Shown piece after piece: positions 1 through 8,122 of a DNA stretch of 64,000 bases. How positions within the stretch are numbered: the stretch's first letter is position 1; each line of letters starts with the position of its first letter. Under the pieces are notes generated by a model. That model ran no database searches. It worked only from the letters and a program-made list of their open reading frames with translations, and was not told the origin of the DNA. The position numbers were made by a program, and so were the translations under genes. The stretch comes from Phytohabitans aurantiacus (GTDB lineage: Bacteria > Actinomycetota > Actinomycetes > Mycobacteriales > Micromonosporaceae): assembly GCF_027923225.1 (NCBI RefSeq), contig NZ_BSDI01000056.1:1-64000 (forward strand), given 5' to 3'.

Positions 1-431
1 CGGCAGCCGAGCGCTTCAGCGATCGCCGCCTCCGGCAGGTCAAGATAGAAACGCAGAAACACGGCCGCACGCTGACGGCGACCCAACGCCAGCAGCGCCT
101 GACGCACCACAGCACCGTCCTCAGCCGACGGTGAAAACACCGGCGGCGAGCCGCGAGCCACATGCCGGCGAGCCACCACCAAACGCCGCCACCACGACCG
201 CGACCGGTTGACCACCACCGTATGCAGCCAACTCTCCGGCTCACGAACCGACGGCCAGTGCCGGTACAGCTCGACGAACGCCTCCTGCACGATGTCCTCG
301 GCGGCCGCCACACTGTCCGTAATCACATACGCCAACCGGATCATGCCGTCGTAATGCGCCCGATACACCGCGCCGAAATCATCCAACGCGCTCCCGCCCA
401 CCTCGGGCTCCCTAACCGCAGACCGTGTCAC
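1..431 (-). CDS. SigE-type ECF RNA polymerase sigma factor (3' end cut by window)
   Basis: This is a partial gene that runs off the left edge, so only its first 143 codons are visible. The GTG at 431 opens a frame with sigma region 2 (AHYDGMIRLAYVITD, then AEDIVQEAF near residue 48) and a W-rich region 2.4 (SWLHTVVVNRSRSWWRR). The start of region 4 follows (LPEAAIAEALGC), which is the helix-turn-helix that reads the -35 box. Extracytoplasmic-function sigma factors direct RNA polymerase to a small regulon and often have a neighbouring anti-sigma factor. None can be seen because the gene ends outside the window. The assignment to ECF sigma is secure; the exact subfamily is an inference. Confidence 0.85.
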   Translation of the reverse strand, partial: MTRSAVREPEVGGSALDDFGAVYRAHYDGMIRLAYVITDSVAAAEDIVQEAFVELYRHWPSVREPESWLHTVVVNRSRSWWRRLVVARRHVARGSPPVFSPSAEDGAVVRQALLALGRRQRAAVFLRFYLDLPEAAIAEALGC

Positions 432-490
432 GCTACCCAGTCGCGCCAACCACCCAATCGGTTCCAACGGATCTGATCGTCTCAGGATTT

Positions 491-717
491 GAGCTGCCGC
501 GACGACCGTCGTGCCCCAGACCGTAGCTCCCGCAGCCTCGCCCTCCGCGCCCAGTCACGCTCAACGTCCCGACAAAATCCCCGATTTTGTCGCCTCGTAC
601 ACACCCGGAAGCCGCAACATCAGGGATTTCGCTGCTACGTACGGCCGGGTCGTGTAGCCGCGCACGGTGAGGCCGCGGGAGCAACGGTATGGAGCGCGGC
701 GGACGTCGCGGTAGCCC
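491..717. repeat. Full-length copy 1 of a dispersed palindromic repeat
   Basis: This non-coding block fills most of the 387-bp gap between two divergent genes. Two ~60-bp arms (491-551 and 658-717) are imperfect inverted repeats of each other, ending in GAGCTGCCGCG and CGCGGTAGCCC. The middle carries a perfect hairpin at 570-592 (CGACAAAATC, loop CCC, GATTTTGTCG). The same element, inverted and of nearly equal length, is at 47430-47657. Single arms lie at 5767, 21148 and 59864. It encodes no credible protein. It could be a MITE-like element or a REP/BIME-like structural repeat. Confidence 0.8.
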
Positions 718-818
718 GAAACTCGATCTTGATTTGGATGTGGGGATTTCGCCGCGCGAAGGCACCGCCGCCGAAATACTGCTGGTGGGGGGACACGTAA
801 CAGCCAGGGGTGATGACA

Positions 819-1397
819 ATGCGCGTGTTGATGAGGGCGGAGTTCGACACCGAGGCCGGCAACCGGGCGATCAAGGACGGCAGGCTGCCCAAGGTGCTCA
901 ACGCGACGCTCGAAAGGCTCAAGCCAGAAGCGGCTTACTTCACCGCGATCGGCGGTCAGCGCGGCGCGTTCATCGTGTTCGACCTGGAGGACCCGTCGGA
1001 CATTCCGGTGATCGCCGAGCCGCTCTTCATGGAGATGGGCGCGAAGATCGAGCTGATCCCGGTGATGAGTGCCGACGACGTCCAAAGTGGCCTGCCAAGT
1101 GGCAAGCGGCGGGCGGCGCCTCAGAGCTGTCGCGGCTGGTGGCGGCGGACCTTGCCGCTGGGGTCGGCGCGCAACTGGTCGATGCGGCTATGGAAGGCGT
1201 CCCGCGCCGGAGCTCGTCGACACGGGCGACAAGGCGTTCGGCGTTCCACCGTTGCGCCCACTCGTCGTGTCTCCACCGCATCGTCACACCCGCGTCGCCG
1301 TCAGGTCTGGCTGGTGAGTTCGCCGGTGGCTTCGCGCTGGATGGCGGCTGACCGGCGCAGGAAGTCGAGAATCACGTGGAGTTGCTCGTTGGTGTAA
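819..1397 (+). CDS. Small conserved hypothetical protein with a probably shifted C terminus
   Basis: The first ~90 residues (MRVLMRAEFDTEAGN onward, with KPEAAYF and FDLEDPSDIPVIAEPLF) match a family of ~95-residue actinobacterial proteins of unknown function that resemble dimeric alpha-beta barrels. ATG 819 is chosen because the family starts there; in-frame ATG 813 and GTG 810 are alternatives behind an AGGGG ribosome site. After about position 1090 the frame turns Arg-rich and runs 97 bp into the convergent marR gene, which is unlike the family. A neighbouring frame instead gives AKWQAAGG, so a one-base deletion near 1092 is likely. Only the first 90 codons should be trusted. Confidence 0.55.
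   Translation: MRVLMRAEFDTEAGNRAIKDGRLPKVLNATLERLKPEAAYFTAIGGQRGAFIVFDLEDPSDIPVIAEPLFMEMGAKIELIPVMSADDVQSGLPSGKRRAAPQSCRGWWRRTLPLGSARNWSMRLWKASRAGARRHGRQGVRRSTVAPTRRVSTASSHPRRRQVWLVSSPVASRWMAADRRRKSRITWSCSLV
1121..1281 (-). pseudogene. Frameshifted small ORF of unknown function
   Basis: On the minus strand the ATG at 1281 starts MRWRHDEWAQRWNAERL and continues to about 1204. One base out of frame, coding resumes as DAFHSRIDQLRADPSGKVRR and stops at 1121. Both halves have almost only G or C in third codon positions, the mark of coding DNA here, so a single-base indel in a gene of ~55 codons is the simplest reading. No ribosome-binding site is obvious. It is convergent with the shifted gene at 819. 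I do not recognise the family. Confidence 0.3.
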
Positions 1398-1789
1398 CTG
1401 GCGTACAGCGCTTCGAGGCCGTCGACGAACCCGGCGAACAGGGTGCCGAAGCTCGCCACATGCTCCCGGTTCATCTCGACGATGACGCGGCGCCCGTCGT
1501 CGTTGTCGCGTACCCGGCGGACGAATCCCTTGCGCTCCAACCGGTCTATCAGGCCGCTTACCGACGCCGGCGCCAGCCCGGTGCGCGCGGCGATCTCGCC
1601 GGCTGTCAACGCGCCCTCCCGCTCGAGCAGGTCCAGGGACTTCTCCTCGGTCATGTTGAGGCCCATCCGGGCGCCGACGGCGGCGTGGAACATCACCGCG
1701 GCGTTGCTGTTTTCGCGGCCCGCCTGGTGCAGCGCGGCGAGCAGTTCACGCCGATCCGCATCCCTTGACACTCGCGCCACTCTCCCCAT
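1301..1789 (-). CDS. MarR-family transcriptional regulator
   Basis: This 162-residue protein has the size and layout of MarR repressors. An N-terminal dimerisation helix precedes a winged helix-turn-helix (LTAGEIAARTGLAPASVSG then IDRLERKGFVRRV, residues ~62-95) with the DxDDGRR wing motif (RDNDDGRRVIVEM). MarR proteins dimerise on palindromes and release DNA when bound by small, often phenolic, ligands. The gene is divergent from the FAD monooxygenase at 1856. A near-perfect palindrome at 1792-1813 lies between the two starts, so it most likely represses both itself and the monooxygenase. Confidence 0.88.
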   Translation of the reverse strand: MGRVARVSRDADRRELLAALHQAGRENSNAAVMFHAAVGARMGLNMTEEKSLDLLEREGALTAGEIAARTGLAPASVSGLIDRLERKGFVRRVRDNDDGRRVIVEMNREHVASFGTLFAGFVDGLEALYASYTNEQLHVILDFLRRSAAIQREATGELTSQT

Positions 1790-1794
1790 ATATT
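1765..1794 (+). promoter_or_regulatory. Sigma-70-like promoter for the FAD monooxygenase
   Basis: TTGACA (1765-1770) and TATATT (1789-1794) are separated by 18 bp and point toward the monooxygenase start at 1856. The -35 box lies inside the marR coding start. The -10 box abuts the operator palindrome, as expected for repression by MarR. This is seen by eye; the transcription start is not known. Confidence 0.6.
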
Positions 1795-1813
1795 TCGTTC
1801 GGACGAACTAAAT
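1792..1813. promoter_or_regulatory. MarR operator palindrome
   Basis: The inverted repeat ATTTCGTTCG-GA-CGAACTAAAT matches at 9 of 10 arm positions. It sits directly upstream of the marR start (1789) and overlaps the -10 region of the divergent monooxygenase promoter. It is the natural binding site for the adjacent MarR protein. Confidence 0.65.
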
Positions 1814-1855
1814 AACTGAGCGTCATGAGGATAGCACCAGGACGGGAAGACTGCA

Positions 1856-3049
1856 ATGACGAAGGCTTTGATCATCGGTGGTGGGATCGGCGGGCTTACC
1901 GCGGCCATGGCGCTGCGACGCGCCGGCATCGAACCGGTCGTTCACGAGGCGTACGAGCAGCCGGACGACTACGCCGGGTTGTTTCTCAACACCGCCTCCA
2001 ACGGCCTGGACGCGCTGCGCGCCATCGACGTCGACATCGCCCGCCGGGGCGACGGCTTCCCCATCCCCCGCATGATCATGTGGAGCGGCACCGGGAAGCG
2101 CCTCGGCGAGGTGGCCAACGGAACCACGCTGCCGGACGGCACCGTGAGCGTCTGCGTCCGCCGCGGCGAGATGCAGAAGGTGCTGCGCGCCGAAGCCCAC
2201 GCCCGCGGTATCGCCATCGAGTACGGCAAGCGGCTCGACACATACGACGCCACGCCCACCGGAGTCACGGCACGCTTCACCGACGGCACCGAAGCCACCG
2301 GCGACCTCCTCATCGGCGCGGACGGCATCCACTCCCGCACCCGCCGGCTGCTCGATCCTGACGGCCCGCGCCCGCGCTTCACCGGGCTGCTCAGCGTCGG
2401 CGGCTACAGCCATGACAGCTCGCTGGCTCCCACCACCGACACCCAACACTTCGTCTTCGGCAAGCGGGCCTTCTTCGGTTACCTGGTCCGGGAAGGCGGC
2501 GAAGTTTACTGGTTCGCCAACCTGCACCGCCCGCAGGAGCCGAGCCGGCAGGAGCTGGACGCGATGACACCCGGGTGGTGGCAGCGACACCTGACCGACC
2601 TCTTCGCCGACGACATGCCGGTCATCGGCCGCATCCTCGGCAATCTCGCCGGTGAGGTGGGCGCGTATCCGGTGCACGACATCCCCACCAGCCCGGTCTG
2701 GCACAGCGGGCCGATCGCGCTGATCGGCGATGCCGTACACGCCACCTCCCCATCCGCCGGCCAGGGCGCCTCGATGGCGATAGAGGATGCCATCGTCCTC
2801 GCCAAATGCCTACGCGACGCACCCGACGTCGCCACGGCGTACACCACGTACGAGCGACTGCGCCGCCCGCGCGTCGAGAAGGTGGTGGCTTATTCCAAGA
2901 CCCTCTCCAACAGCAAGACCGCCGGGCCCGTCGCCCGCGTCTTCCGCGACCTCATGATGCCTGTCGCGCTGAGACTCTTCGCCAACCCGAAGTCGCACGC
3001 CTGGATGTACGACCACCACATCGACTGGAACCAGAGGGCCGCCGCCTGA
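1856..3049 (+). CDS. FAD-dependent monooxygenase (class A, salicylate/PHBH-like)
   Basis: This 397-residue flavoprotein should use NAD(P)H and O2 to hydroxylate or epoxidise a small, probably aromatic, substrate. All three signature motifs are present: the dinucleotide fold GGGIGG (residues 8-13), the DG motif in LIGADGIHSR (~152-161) that touches FAD and NAD(P)H, and the GD motif in LIGDAVHATSPSAGQG (~288). Its length fits the family. It is divergent from marR, with a strong promoter overlapped by the MarR operator, so it is probably induced by a phenolic compound or antibiotic. The substrate cannot be told from sequence. Confidence 0.88.
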   Translation: MTKALIIGGGIGGLTAAMALRRAGIEPVVHEAYEQPDDYAGLFLNTASNGLDALRAIDVDIARRGDGFPIPRMIMWSGTGKRLGEVANGTTLPDGTVSVCVRRGEMQKVLRAEAHARGIAIEYGKRLDTYDATPTGVTARFTDGTEATGDLLIGADGIHSRTRRLLDPDGPRPRFTGLLSVGGYSHDSSLAPTTDTQHFVFGKRAFFGYLVREGGEVYWFANLHRPQEPSRQELDAMTPGWWQRHLTDLFADDMPVIGRILGNLAGEVGAYPVHDIPTSPVWHSGPIALIGDAVHATSPSAGQGASMAIEDAIVLAKCLRDAPDVATAYTTYERLRRPRVEKVVAYSKTLSNSKTAGPVARVFRDLMMPVALRLFANPKSHAWMYDHHIDWNQRAAA

Positions 3050-3059
3050 CCCCAACTAC

Positions 3060-4022
3060 CTAGGCCGTGACGTACCACAGTAGAGGAAGGTTGCTTACCG
3101 AGGCCGGCTCCGCCGCCTCGGCGAGCACGACGAACCGCTCGTCCAACAGCACCAGCTTTCCGCCGGCGACACGCACCAGGACCGTGCCGTCGGTGAGGAA
3201 GTGGATGCTGGATACCTCACCGGTCACCGGGAGATCTACTACCTTGCTGGTGGCCGTCTCCACGACGGCGAAGCTACCCAGATCGCGACTTCGATCCTTG
3301 TTGTTCCAGCCCACCGAGACGTACCGGCCGTCGTGGGAGACGCTGCGTACGCTCCAACCGTCGTGGCGCTTCGCCTCAGCGGACGGCGGTGTGTAGGTGA
3401 ACCGGCGTGCGGCTCCGGGACTCCCCTTCGGCATCACGATCGGCTCGCCGCTGCCGTCCGTGGTGGCCGCCCACTCGCCGTTGGCGGACCACACGCCCCG
3501 GAACACATCTCTGAGCGGCTCACCGGTGGTGGCGCTGTGAAGCACCTGGCGGCTTGTGTCGTCGGAGTCTCTGACCAGGATCGCCGTGGGGGAGAACCAG
3601 ATCAGCGATGTCCTGCCCACGCAACTGGCACCGACCGGCAGCGTACGGCGGTTGGCACCACGCAGATCGGACACCACCAGGTTTCCCCCACCGGTCGGAT
3701 CGTTGGTGGCGGCCCAAGCGATCTGAGTGCCGTCTGGCGATATGACAGCGGTGTTGAACGGACACGGCCCCGTGTCAGCCACGATGCTGACCGGCTTGTC
3801 CGACCCGCGAACGGCGTGAACCTCCAGAATGGCGCCCTTCGACTCCAAGTAGAAAGCCGTGCCGTCGATCGCCCTGGATACCGCGGCGCTGCTCGACACG
3901 GGCGGCGGGGTCGACGATGGCGCACGCTCCGGCCGCGATTGGCTGCAGGCACTCGCGGCCACCAAACCGAGGCAGAGCAGCACGTACGCGCTGGCGCGGC
4001 GCGGTTCCCCGTTGACGTTCAC
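3060..4022 (-). CDS. Secreted lipoprotein with a TolB/WD40-like beta-propeller
   Basis: From GTG 4022 the product has an N-terminal membrane stretch ending in a lipobox (LVAASAC, Cys26), a Ser/Pro-rich linker and then propeller-like blades. Typical blade strings are ISPDGTQIAWAA, VWSANGEWAATTD, VSHDGRYVSVGWNN and FLTDGTVLVRV. It should be lipid-anchored outside the membrane. The role is unknown; such propellers bind partner proteins or ligands. The start is not certain because no clear ribosome site is seen. It is convergent with the monooxygenase, with a 10-bp gap. Confidence 0.7.
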   Translation of the reverse strand: MNVNGEPRRASAYVLLCLGLVAASACSQSRPERAPSSTPPPVSSSAAVSRAIDGTAFYLESKGAILEVHAVRGSDKPVSIVADTGPCPFNTAVISPDGTQIAWAATNDPTGGGNLVVSDLRGANRRTLPVGASCVGRTSLIWFSPTAILVRDSDDTSRQVLHSATTGEPLRDVFRGVWSANGEWAATTDGSGEPIVMPKGSPGAARRFTYTPPSAEAKRHDGWSVRSVSHDGRYVSVGWNNKDRSRDLGSFAVVETATSKVVDLPVTGEVSSIHFLTDGTVLVRVAGGKLVLLDERFVVLAEAAEPASVSNLPLLWYVTA

Positions 4023-4154
4023 GAGGCTGATCGTAGATCTTCGTGGCAACGCGCAGCACTCCCAAGGTGGCGCGCGAAAGGCACATGAAGCAGAAATGAA
4101 AACGCTAGGGATCGTTGTCGCGGCGGTGTCGAATCGCGATCTTCGCCACGGAAC

Positions 4155-5741
4155 ATGGGCGGCATGTCCGAACGCGTCGACATCGCCAGGCGCCACCGCG
4201 CCGCCGTGCTGACCTGGCTCACCCACCCGGTCACCGTGCTCGCGCTCGTGCTGCTCGCGGTGAACGACCACATTCTCAAGGCCGCGTATCCGGGACCGGT
4301 GACCGGAAAGCTCAGCGACCTGGCCGGGCTGCTCGTGGCGCCGCCGGTTCTCGCCACGGTCGCCGTGCTCGCGGTGCGGCGGCTGCCGGCCGCCGTCGCC
4401 GCCCACGGTGCGATCGTGGTGGTGGGTGTCGGGTTCGCGCTGACCAAAGCGCACCCGGCCGGTGCGGCGGCCGCGTCGGCGCTGTGGAGCCTGGTACGCG
4501 GGCAGTCGGTGATCCTGGCGGACCGCACCGATCTCGCCGCGCTGCCGGTTCTCGCCCTCGCCGCCTGGCTCGCCGCACGGGCGCGGCGCCGGCCCGATCC
4601 CGGGCGGCCCTGGCGGCTGCGGCCGGATCTGGCCCGCCGTCTGTCCATTGTGGTGGTGCTACCGGTGGCCACGCTGGCGATGGCCGCGACGAGCGCGGTG
4701 TACTACCCGAGCGCGGTCACCGTCGTACCGTGGCGCACCGGCCTCGCGGTCGGCGTGGCGTACACCTTCCAGGAACCGCTACCGGGCGACGCGTCGGCAT
4801 GGCGGGTGAGCGAGGACGGCGCGACGTGGCGGCAGTTGACGCCCGAGGAGGAGCCCGCGTTCACCGCGTCGGGCCGGTCGCCGGTGACCGAGCAGTGCGC
4901 GCCGGCTCCGGCGAACCGCGATTGCTACCGGGTGGTGCCGTCCCACCTGCGGGTGGAACAGAGCCGCGACGGCGGGGCCACCTGGTCGGTGAGCTGGGAG
5001 ATCACGGACCGGCAGCGTGACCTGCTCGCCCACCGGTACCCGGAGATCGCGAACGTCTCGACGGACCTGGCCTCGCGTGCGCTCGCGATCAGCGCACGGC
5101 CCGGCGGCTACGTGGTGGTGGTCGCCAACGGCCGTGACGGGCTCGCCGTGCGCGACGTGGGCGGCGAGTGGCGGCGGACCGGCGTGGAAACATCGAGCCA
5201 GGGCTCGTTCAACAATCCCCCGCAGCCGCTCGACCGCACGCCCGCCGGCCTCTTGCTGGCAGCGGTGCTCGCCGCCCTCCTCGCCGGCCTCATCACCGCC
5301 GGTATCGCGGTCGGTGGCGCCGCGGTGACCAGGAAGACCGCGCTGGTCGTGTTCAGCACGCTGTTGGCGGTGACGGCGCCGCTGGCCCTCTTCGCCAGCC
5401 TCGGCCTGTACAGCCCCGACGGGATGCTGCAGGGGTTCACCGGGGTGGTAGCGATCGGCTTGACGCTGCTAGCCGCGGTCAGTGGCGTCGGCATCGTCCT
5501 GAGCGCGCTCAACGCCAACGCCGTGCGGGGCCGCTGGGCCGCGTGGGCGGTGCTGGCCGCGCTGGTCGTCGCGGCGGCCGTCATGGTGCCGGTGCTGAGC
5601 GTGCCGTGGCTCAACGCCCGGCCGTATCCCGCGCTCGGCGCTGTGCTCGCGGTGATTCTCGGCATCGCGGTGGCGGCGCGGGCGCGACGCGACGAACCGC
5701 CATCGTTCAGGGATCCGCCGTACCCGGCCCCGCCGGGCTGA
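4155..5741 (+). CDS. Polytopic membrane protein with an extracellular BNR-like domain, unknown function
   Basis: This 528-residue protein has about four to five N-terminal membrane helices (residues ~20-195). A soluble section follows (~200-360) with sialidase/BNR-type repeats (WRVSEDGATWRQL, EQSRDGGATWSVSW). Four or more C-terminal helices run from ~365 to 510 and a Pro-rich tail closes the protein. BNR loops in an outward-facing domain suggest ligand binding rather than catalysis, as no active-site set is visible. ATG 4155 and ATG 4164 are both possible starts. A half copy of the dispersed repeat follows 25 bp after the stop. No pathway can be assigned. Confidence 0.65.
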   Translation: MGGMSERVDIARRHRAAVLTWLTHPVTVLALVLLAVNDHILKAAYPGPVTGKLSDLAGLLVAPPVLATVAVLAVRRLPAAVAAHGAIVVVGVGFALTKAHPAGAAAASALWSLVRGQSVILADRTDLAALPVLALAAWLAARARRRPDPGRPWRLRPDLARRLSIVVVLPVATLAMAATSAVYYPSAVTVVPWRTGLAVGVAYTFQEPLPGDASAWRVSEDGATWRQLTPEEEPAFTASGRSPVTEQCAPAPANRDCYRVVPSHLRVEQSRDGGATWSVSWEITDRQRDLLAHRYPEIANVSTDLASRALAISARPGGYVVVVANGRDGLAVRDVGGEWRRTGVETSSQGSFNNPPQPLDRTPAGLLLAAVLAALLAGLITAGIAVGGAAVTRKTALVVFSTLLAVTAPLALFASLGLYSPDGMLQGFTGVVAIGLTLLAAVSGVGIVLSALNANAVRGRWAAWAVLAALVVAAAVMVPVLSVPWLNARPYPALGAVLAVILGIAVAARARRDEPPSFRDPPYPAPPG

Positions 5742-5766
5742 TCTGTGGGCGGGCTCGAAAGACGCT

Positions 5767-5827
5767 GAGCTACCGCGGCGTCCGTCGTGCGCCATGCCCG
5801 TTGCTCCCGCGGCCTCGCCCTTCGCGG
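5767..5827. repeat. Half copy (single arm) of the dispersed repeat
   Basis: This matches one arm of the element at 491-717: it begins GAGCTACCGCG and contains GCTCCCGCGGCCTCGCCC. It sits between the convergent 3' ends of the membrane protein gene and the cdsA remnant. The core hairpin is absent. Confidence 0.7.
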
Positions 5828-5849
5828 CACACGACCTGACCGGGTCGAG

Positions 5850-6177
5850 TCATGCCAGCAGCAGCACGATGGCCAGCGCGAACAGCAGGGAGTCGATTCG
5901 GTCCAGCAGGCCGCCGGAGCCGGCCAGCCAGGAGGCGGCGTCCTTGGCTCCGGCTCCTCGCTTGATCATCGACTCGAACAGGTCGCCCATGGGCGCGCCG
6001 ATCGTGACGGCCGCCACCAACCCCAGAATGAGTGGCGTGGGCAGGTCCCGGTTGAAGACGCCGAGGATCGCCGTTTGCCGCCCGGCGTAGACCACCGGTG
6101 GTGTCCGCGGCCAGGACCGGAACCGTTCCGACCAGCAGCACGCCAGCGCCCGGAACGAGCGTGCGGACAGTGATCAT
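5850..6177 (-). pseudogene. Remnant of a phosphatidate cytidylyltransferase (cdsA-like)
   Basis: The C-terminal ~80 residues carry the CdsA/CDS signature: GAPMGDLFESMIKRGAGAKD, then a GSGGLLDRIDSLL segment and a final membrane helix. Intact CdsA makes CDP-diacylglycerol from phosphatidate and CTP and is ~270 residues. Here the signature frame is open only from 6095. The ATG at 6177, which overlaps the upstream gene's stop as ATGA, starts a hydrophobic peptide in another frame, so the gene is both truncated and frameshifted near 6096. The four-base overlap suggests it was once translated together with the GNAT-aminotransferase gene. Confidence 0.6.
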
Positions 6178-7928
6178 CGTGTTGCGGCACCCACGGGGAG
6201 GCGGGCGGTCACGGCGGCTAGGGCTGCGCGGTAGGCGTCGACGATCCGGGCGTTGCCGGCAGGGTCCTTCACGGCTACCCGGATGGTTCGCCCTTGGAAC
6301 GCCGGCGACATCGGGGACAGGTCGCGCAGGTACACATCGTCGAGCCGGCACGCCGCGACGACCTCGGCCGCGCTCGGACCGCCGGTAGGCAGCGTGATCA
6401 GGAGAAAGTTGGCTACGGCCTCGTCGATGACGGCGGTTGGGTCCACCGCGCCCAGCGCCGCGGCCAGTTCCGCCCGCAGCACCGTGGTTTCCGCCCAGCG
6501 CGCCGTGTAGTACGCCCGGTCACGAAGGGCCGCGACGGCAGCCAGTTGCGCGGGCAGGCTGACCGCCCACGGTGGCGTCCACCGGCGAAGCGAGGCCGCC
6601 GTGGACAGGTCGCTGACGAGGTACGCCACCCGCATGCCCGACAGGGCGTACATCTTCGACATCGAGGTGCAGACCACGAGGTTGGGCTGATCGGCGACCC
6701 AGGACGCCACGGACCGCTCCCAACCGGCGTAGCCGATGTACGCCTCGTCGATCCAGATCCGGGTGCGCACCGGCACTCGGCGAAGCATGTCGTGCAGTGC
6801 GCGCACCGGTAGCTGCCCGCCAGTGGGATTGTTCGGGTTGACCAGCACCGCCAGGTCGTAGTCCGCCCCAGCCAGCGTGTCGGCGAACCGGTCCAGATCG
6901 ATCTGCCATCCGTCGGCCGAGCCGATCGCCAGCCGGTCCACCCGGCAACCGATCACCTCCGTTGTCACGTGGGCGTACTCGCCGTAGCTGGGATCGACCA
7001 GCAGCACCCGGCTCGTCGGCGTGAGCCACTGGCGGAACGCTCGGAACAGCAGGTCTGAGGACCCGGCGCCGAGGGTGAGCGAGTCGACGGGCACACCGCG
7101 TGCCGCGGCGATCTCCGCTCGTAACCCCTCCGCGTCGACCGGCGGCGAGGTGCGGGCGTGCCACGCCGGATCCTCGGCCAGCACCTCCAGAACACCCGGT
7201 GCCGGGGCGAACCAGGCGTCGAGTACGTCCGCCGCGACGACCTCGCGGCGGCGGTGCAGGCGGCGGAAGTCGGCACCGATGCCGTCGAACGACGCCCCAC
7301 CGTGTGCGCAACCGTCCGGCCCGGGACGCATCGGCACGTCCAGTCGCCAATCCAGGGCGCCTCCGAGGCGGTTCAGCAGCAGCGCGTACCGGCGCTGCGT
7401 ACGCGCGGCCAGCGTGGCGACGTCTCCCGACATCACCTCGAACGTCACCGCGCCGGCGACCACGGTGTGACCGGTCGGACGCAGCCCGGCGGCGGAGTAC
7501 ATTCCGGCCAAGTCGGCTCGACCCATCGCCACCAGCTGCCGGCCACCGCGGGACTCCACCCAACGCAACGCCGCGTACATGAGCAGGGCAGCGGCCCCGG
7601 TACCGCGCCAGGGTGCCGCGACCGTCAGGATGCGGACCTCGAACACGTCCGGTGCGTCCAGAAGCGGCAAGTCCACCCGCGACAGGTACTTGTCCAACGA
7701 CCAGCGACCGACCCACGGCGGCGTGATACAGACGAAGCCGACCGGTGAGCCGTCGCACGTGACGACGAGATACACGACGCCGTGATCGTCCAGGTCGTCG
7801 CTGAGCTGCCCGCCGGGGTTGTCGCGGTGTTGGCCGAGTTCCTGGGCGTACACCGCATGCCGCAGACCGAAAATCCAGTCCCGATCCGCCGCTGTGCCAA
7901 GCCGCACACCCAGGTGCCCAGAAACCAC
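6174..7928 (-). CDS. GNAT acetyltransferase fused to a HisC-like PLP aminotransferase
   Basis: This 584-residue product has two domains. Residues ~1-170 are a GNAT N-acyltransferase (FEVRILTVAAPWRGTGAAALL contains the acyl-CoA loop). Residues ~205-584 are a fold-type I aminotransferase of the histidinol-phosphate type, with the NPNNPTGG loop (~362), WIDEAYIGY, and the PLP lysine K425 in SMSKMYALSGMR. The fusion implies an amino group is made by transamination and then acylated, or that the GNAT part senses acyl-CoA. GTG 7928 is chosen because AAGGAG lies 8 bp upstream; GTG 7949 is also in frame. The downstream cdsA-like remnant hints at lipid or phosphonate metabolism. The substrate is unknown. 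Confidence 0.78.
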   Translation of the reverse strand: MVSGHLGVRLGTAADRDWIFGLRHAVYAQELGQHRDNPGGQLSDDLDDHGVVYLVVTCDGSPVGFVCITPPWVGRWSLDKYLSRVDLPLLDAPDVFEVRILTVAAPWRGTGAAALLMYAALRWVESRGGRQLVAMGRADLAGMYSAAGLRPTGHTVVAGAVTFEVMSGDVATLAARTQRRYALLLNRLGGALDWRLDVPMRPGPDGCAHGGASFDGIGADFRRLHRRREVVAADVLDAWFAPAPGVLEVLAEDPAWHARTSPPVDAEGLRAEIAAARGVPVDSLTLGAGSSDLLFRAFRQWLTPTSRVLLVDPSYGEYAHVTTEVIGCRVDRLAIGSADGWQIDLDRFADTLAGADYDLAVLVNPNNPTGGQLPVRALHDMLRRVPVRTRIWIDEAYIGYAGWERSVASWVADQPNLVVCTSMSKMYALSGMRVAYLVSDLSTAASLRRWTPPWAVSLPAQLAAVAALRDRAYYTARWAETTVLRAELAAALGAVDPTAVIDEAVANFLLITLPTGGPSAAEVVAACRLDDVYLRDLSPMSPAFQGRTIRVAVKDPAGNARIVDAYRAALAAVTARLPVGAATR

Positions 7929-8122
7929 GATGACCACTCCTTGATCCACGAGCGAAACGGCTGGTCAGCATGCGTCAGGCCAGCCGTCAGGAACCTAGCC
8001 CGCCCGCGCTCCGGCTCGCGACCGCACGGGTACTCACCACCTCGTGAGTTCGCGCACTGAACGACCGGCCGCACGGACCGGAAGCACCAAAGCCGATCGG
8101 AGCGAACCGGCACACTTGCATC

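Noticed and set aside
561..1085. Long minus-strand open frame across the repeat and the 819 gene
   Set aside because: It reads through both arms of a non-coding repeat and opposes a family-matching gene; its composition is only the GC-rich shadow.
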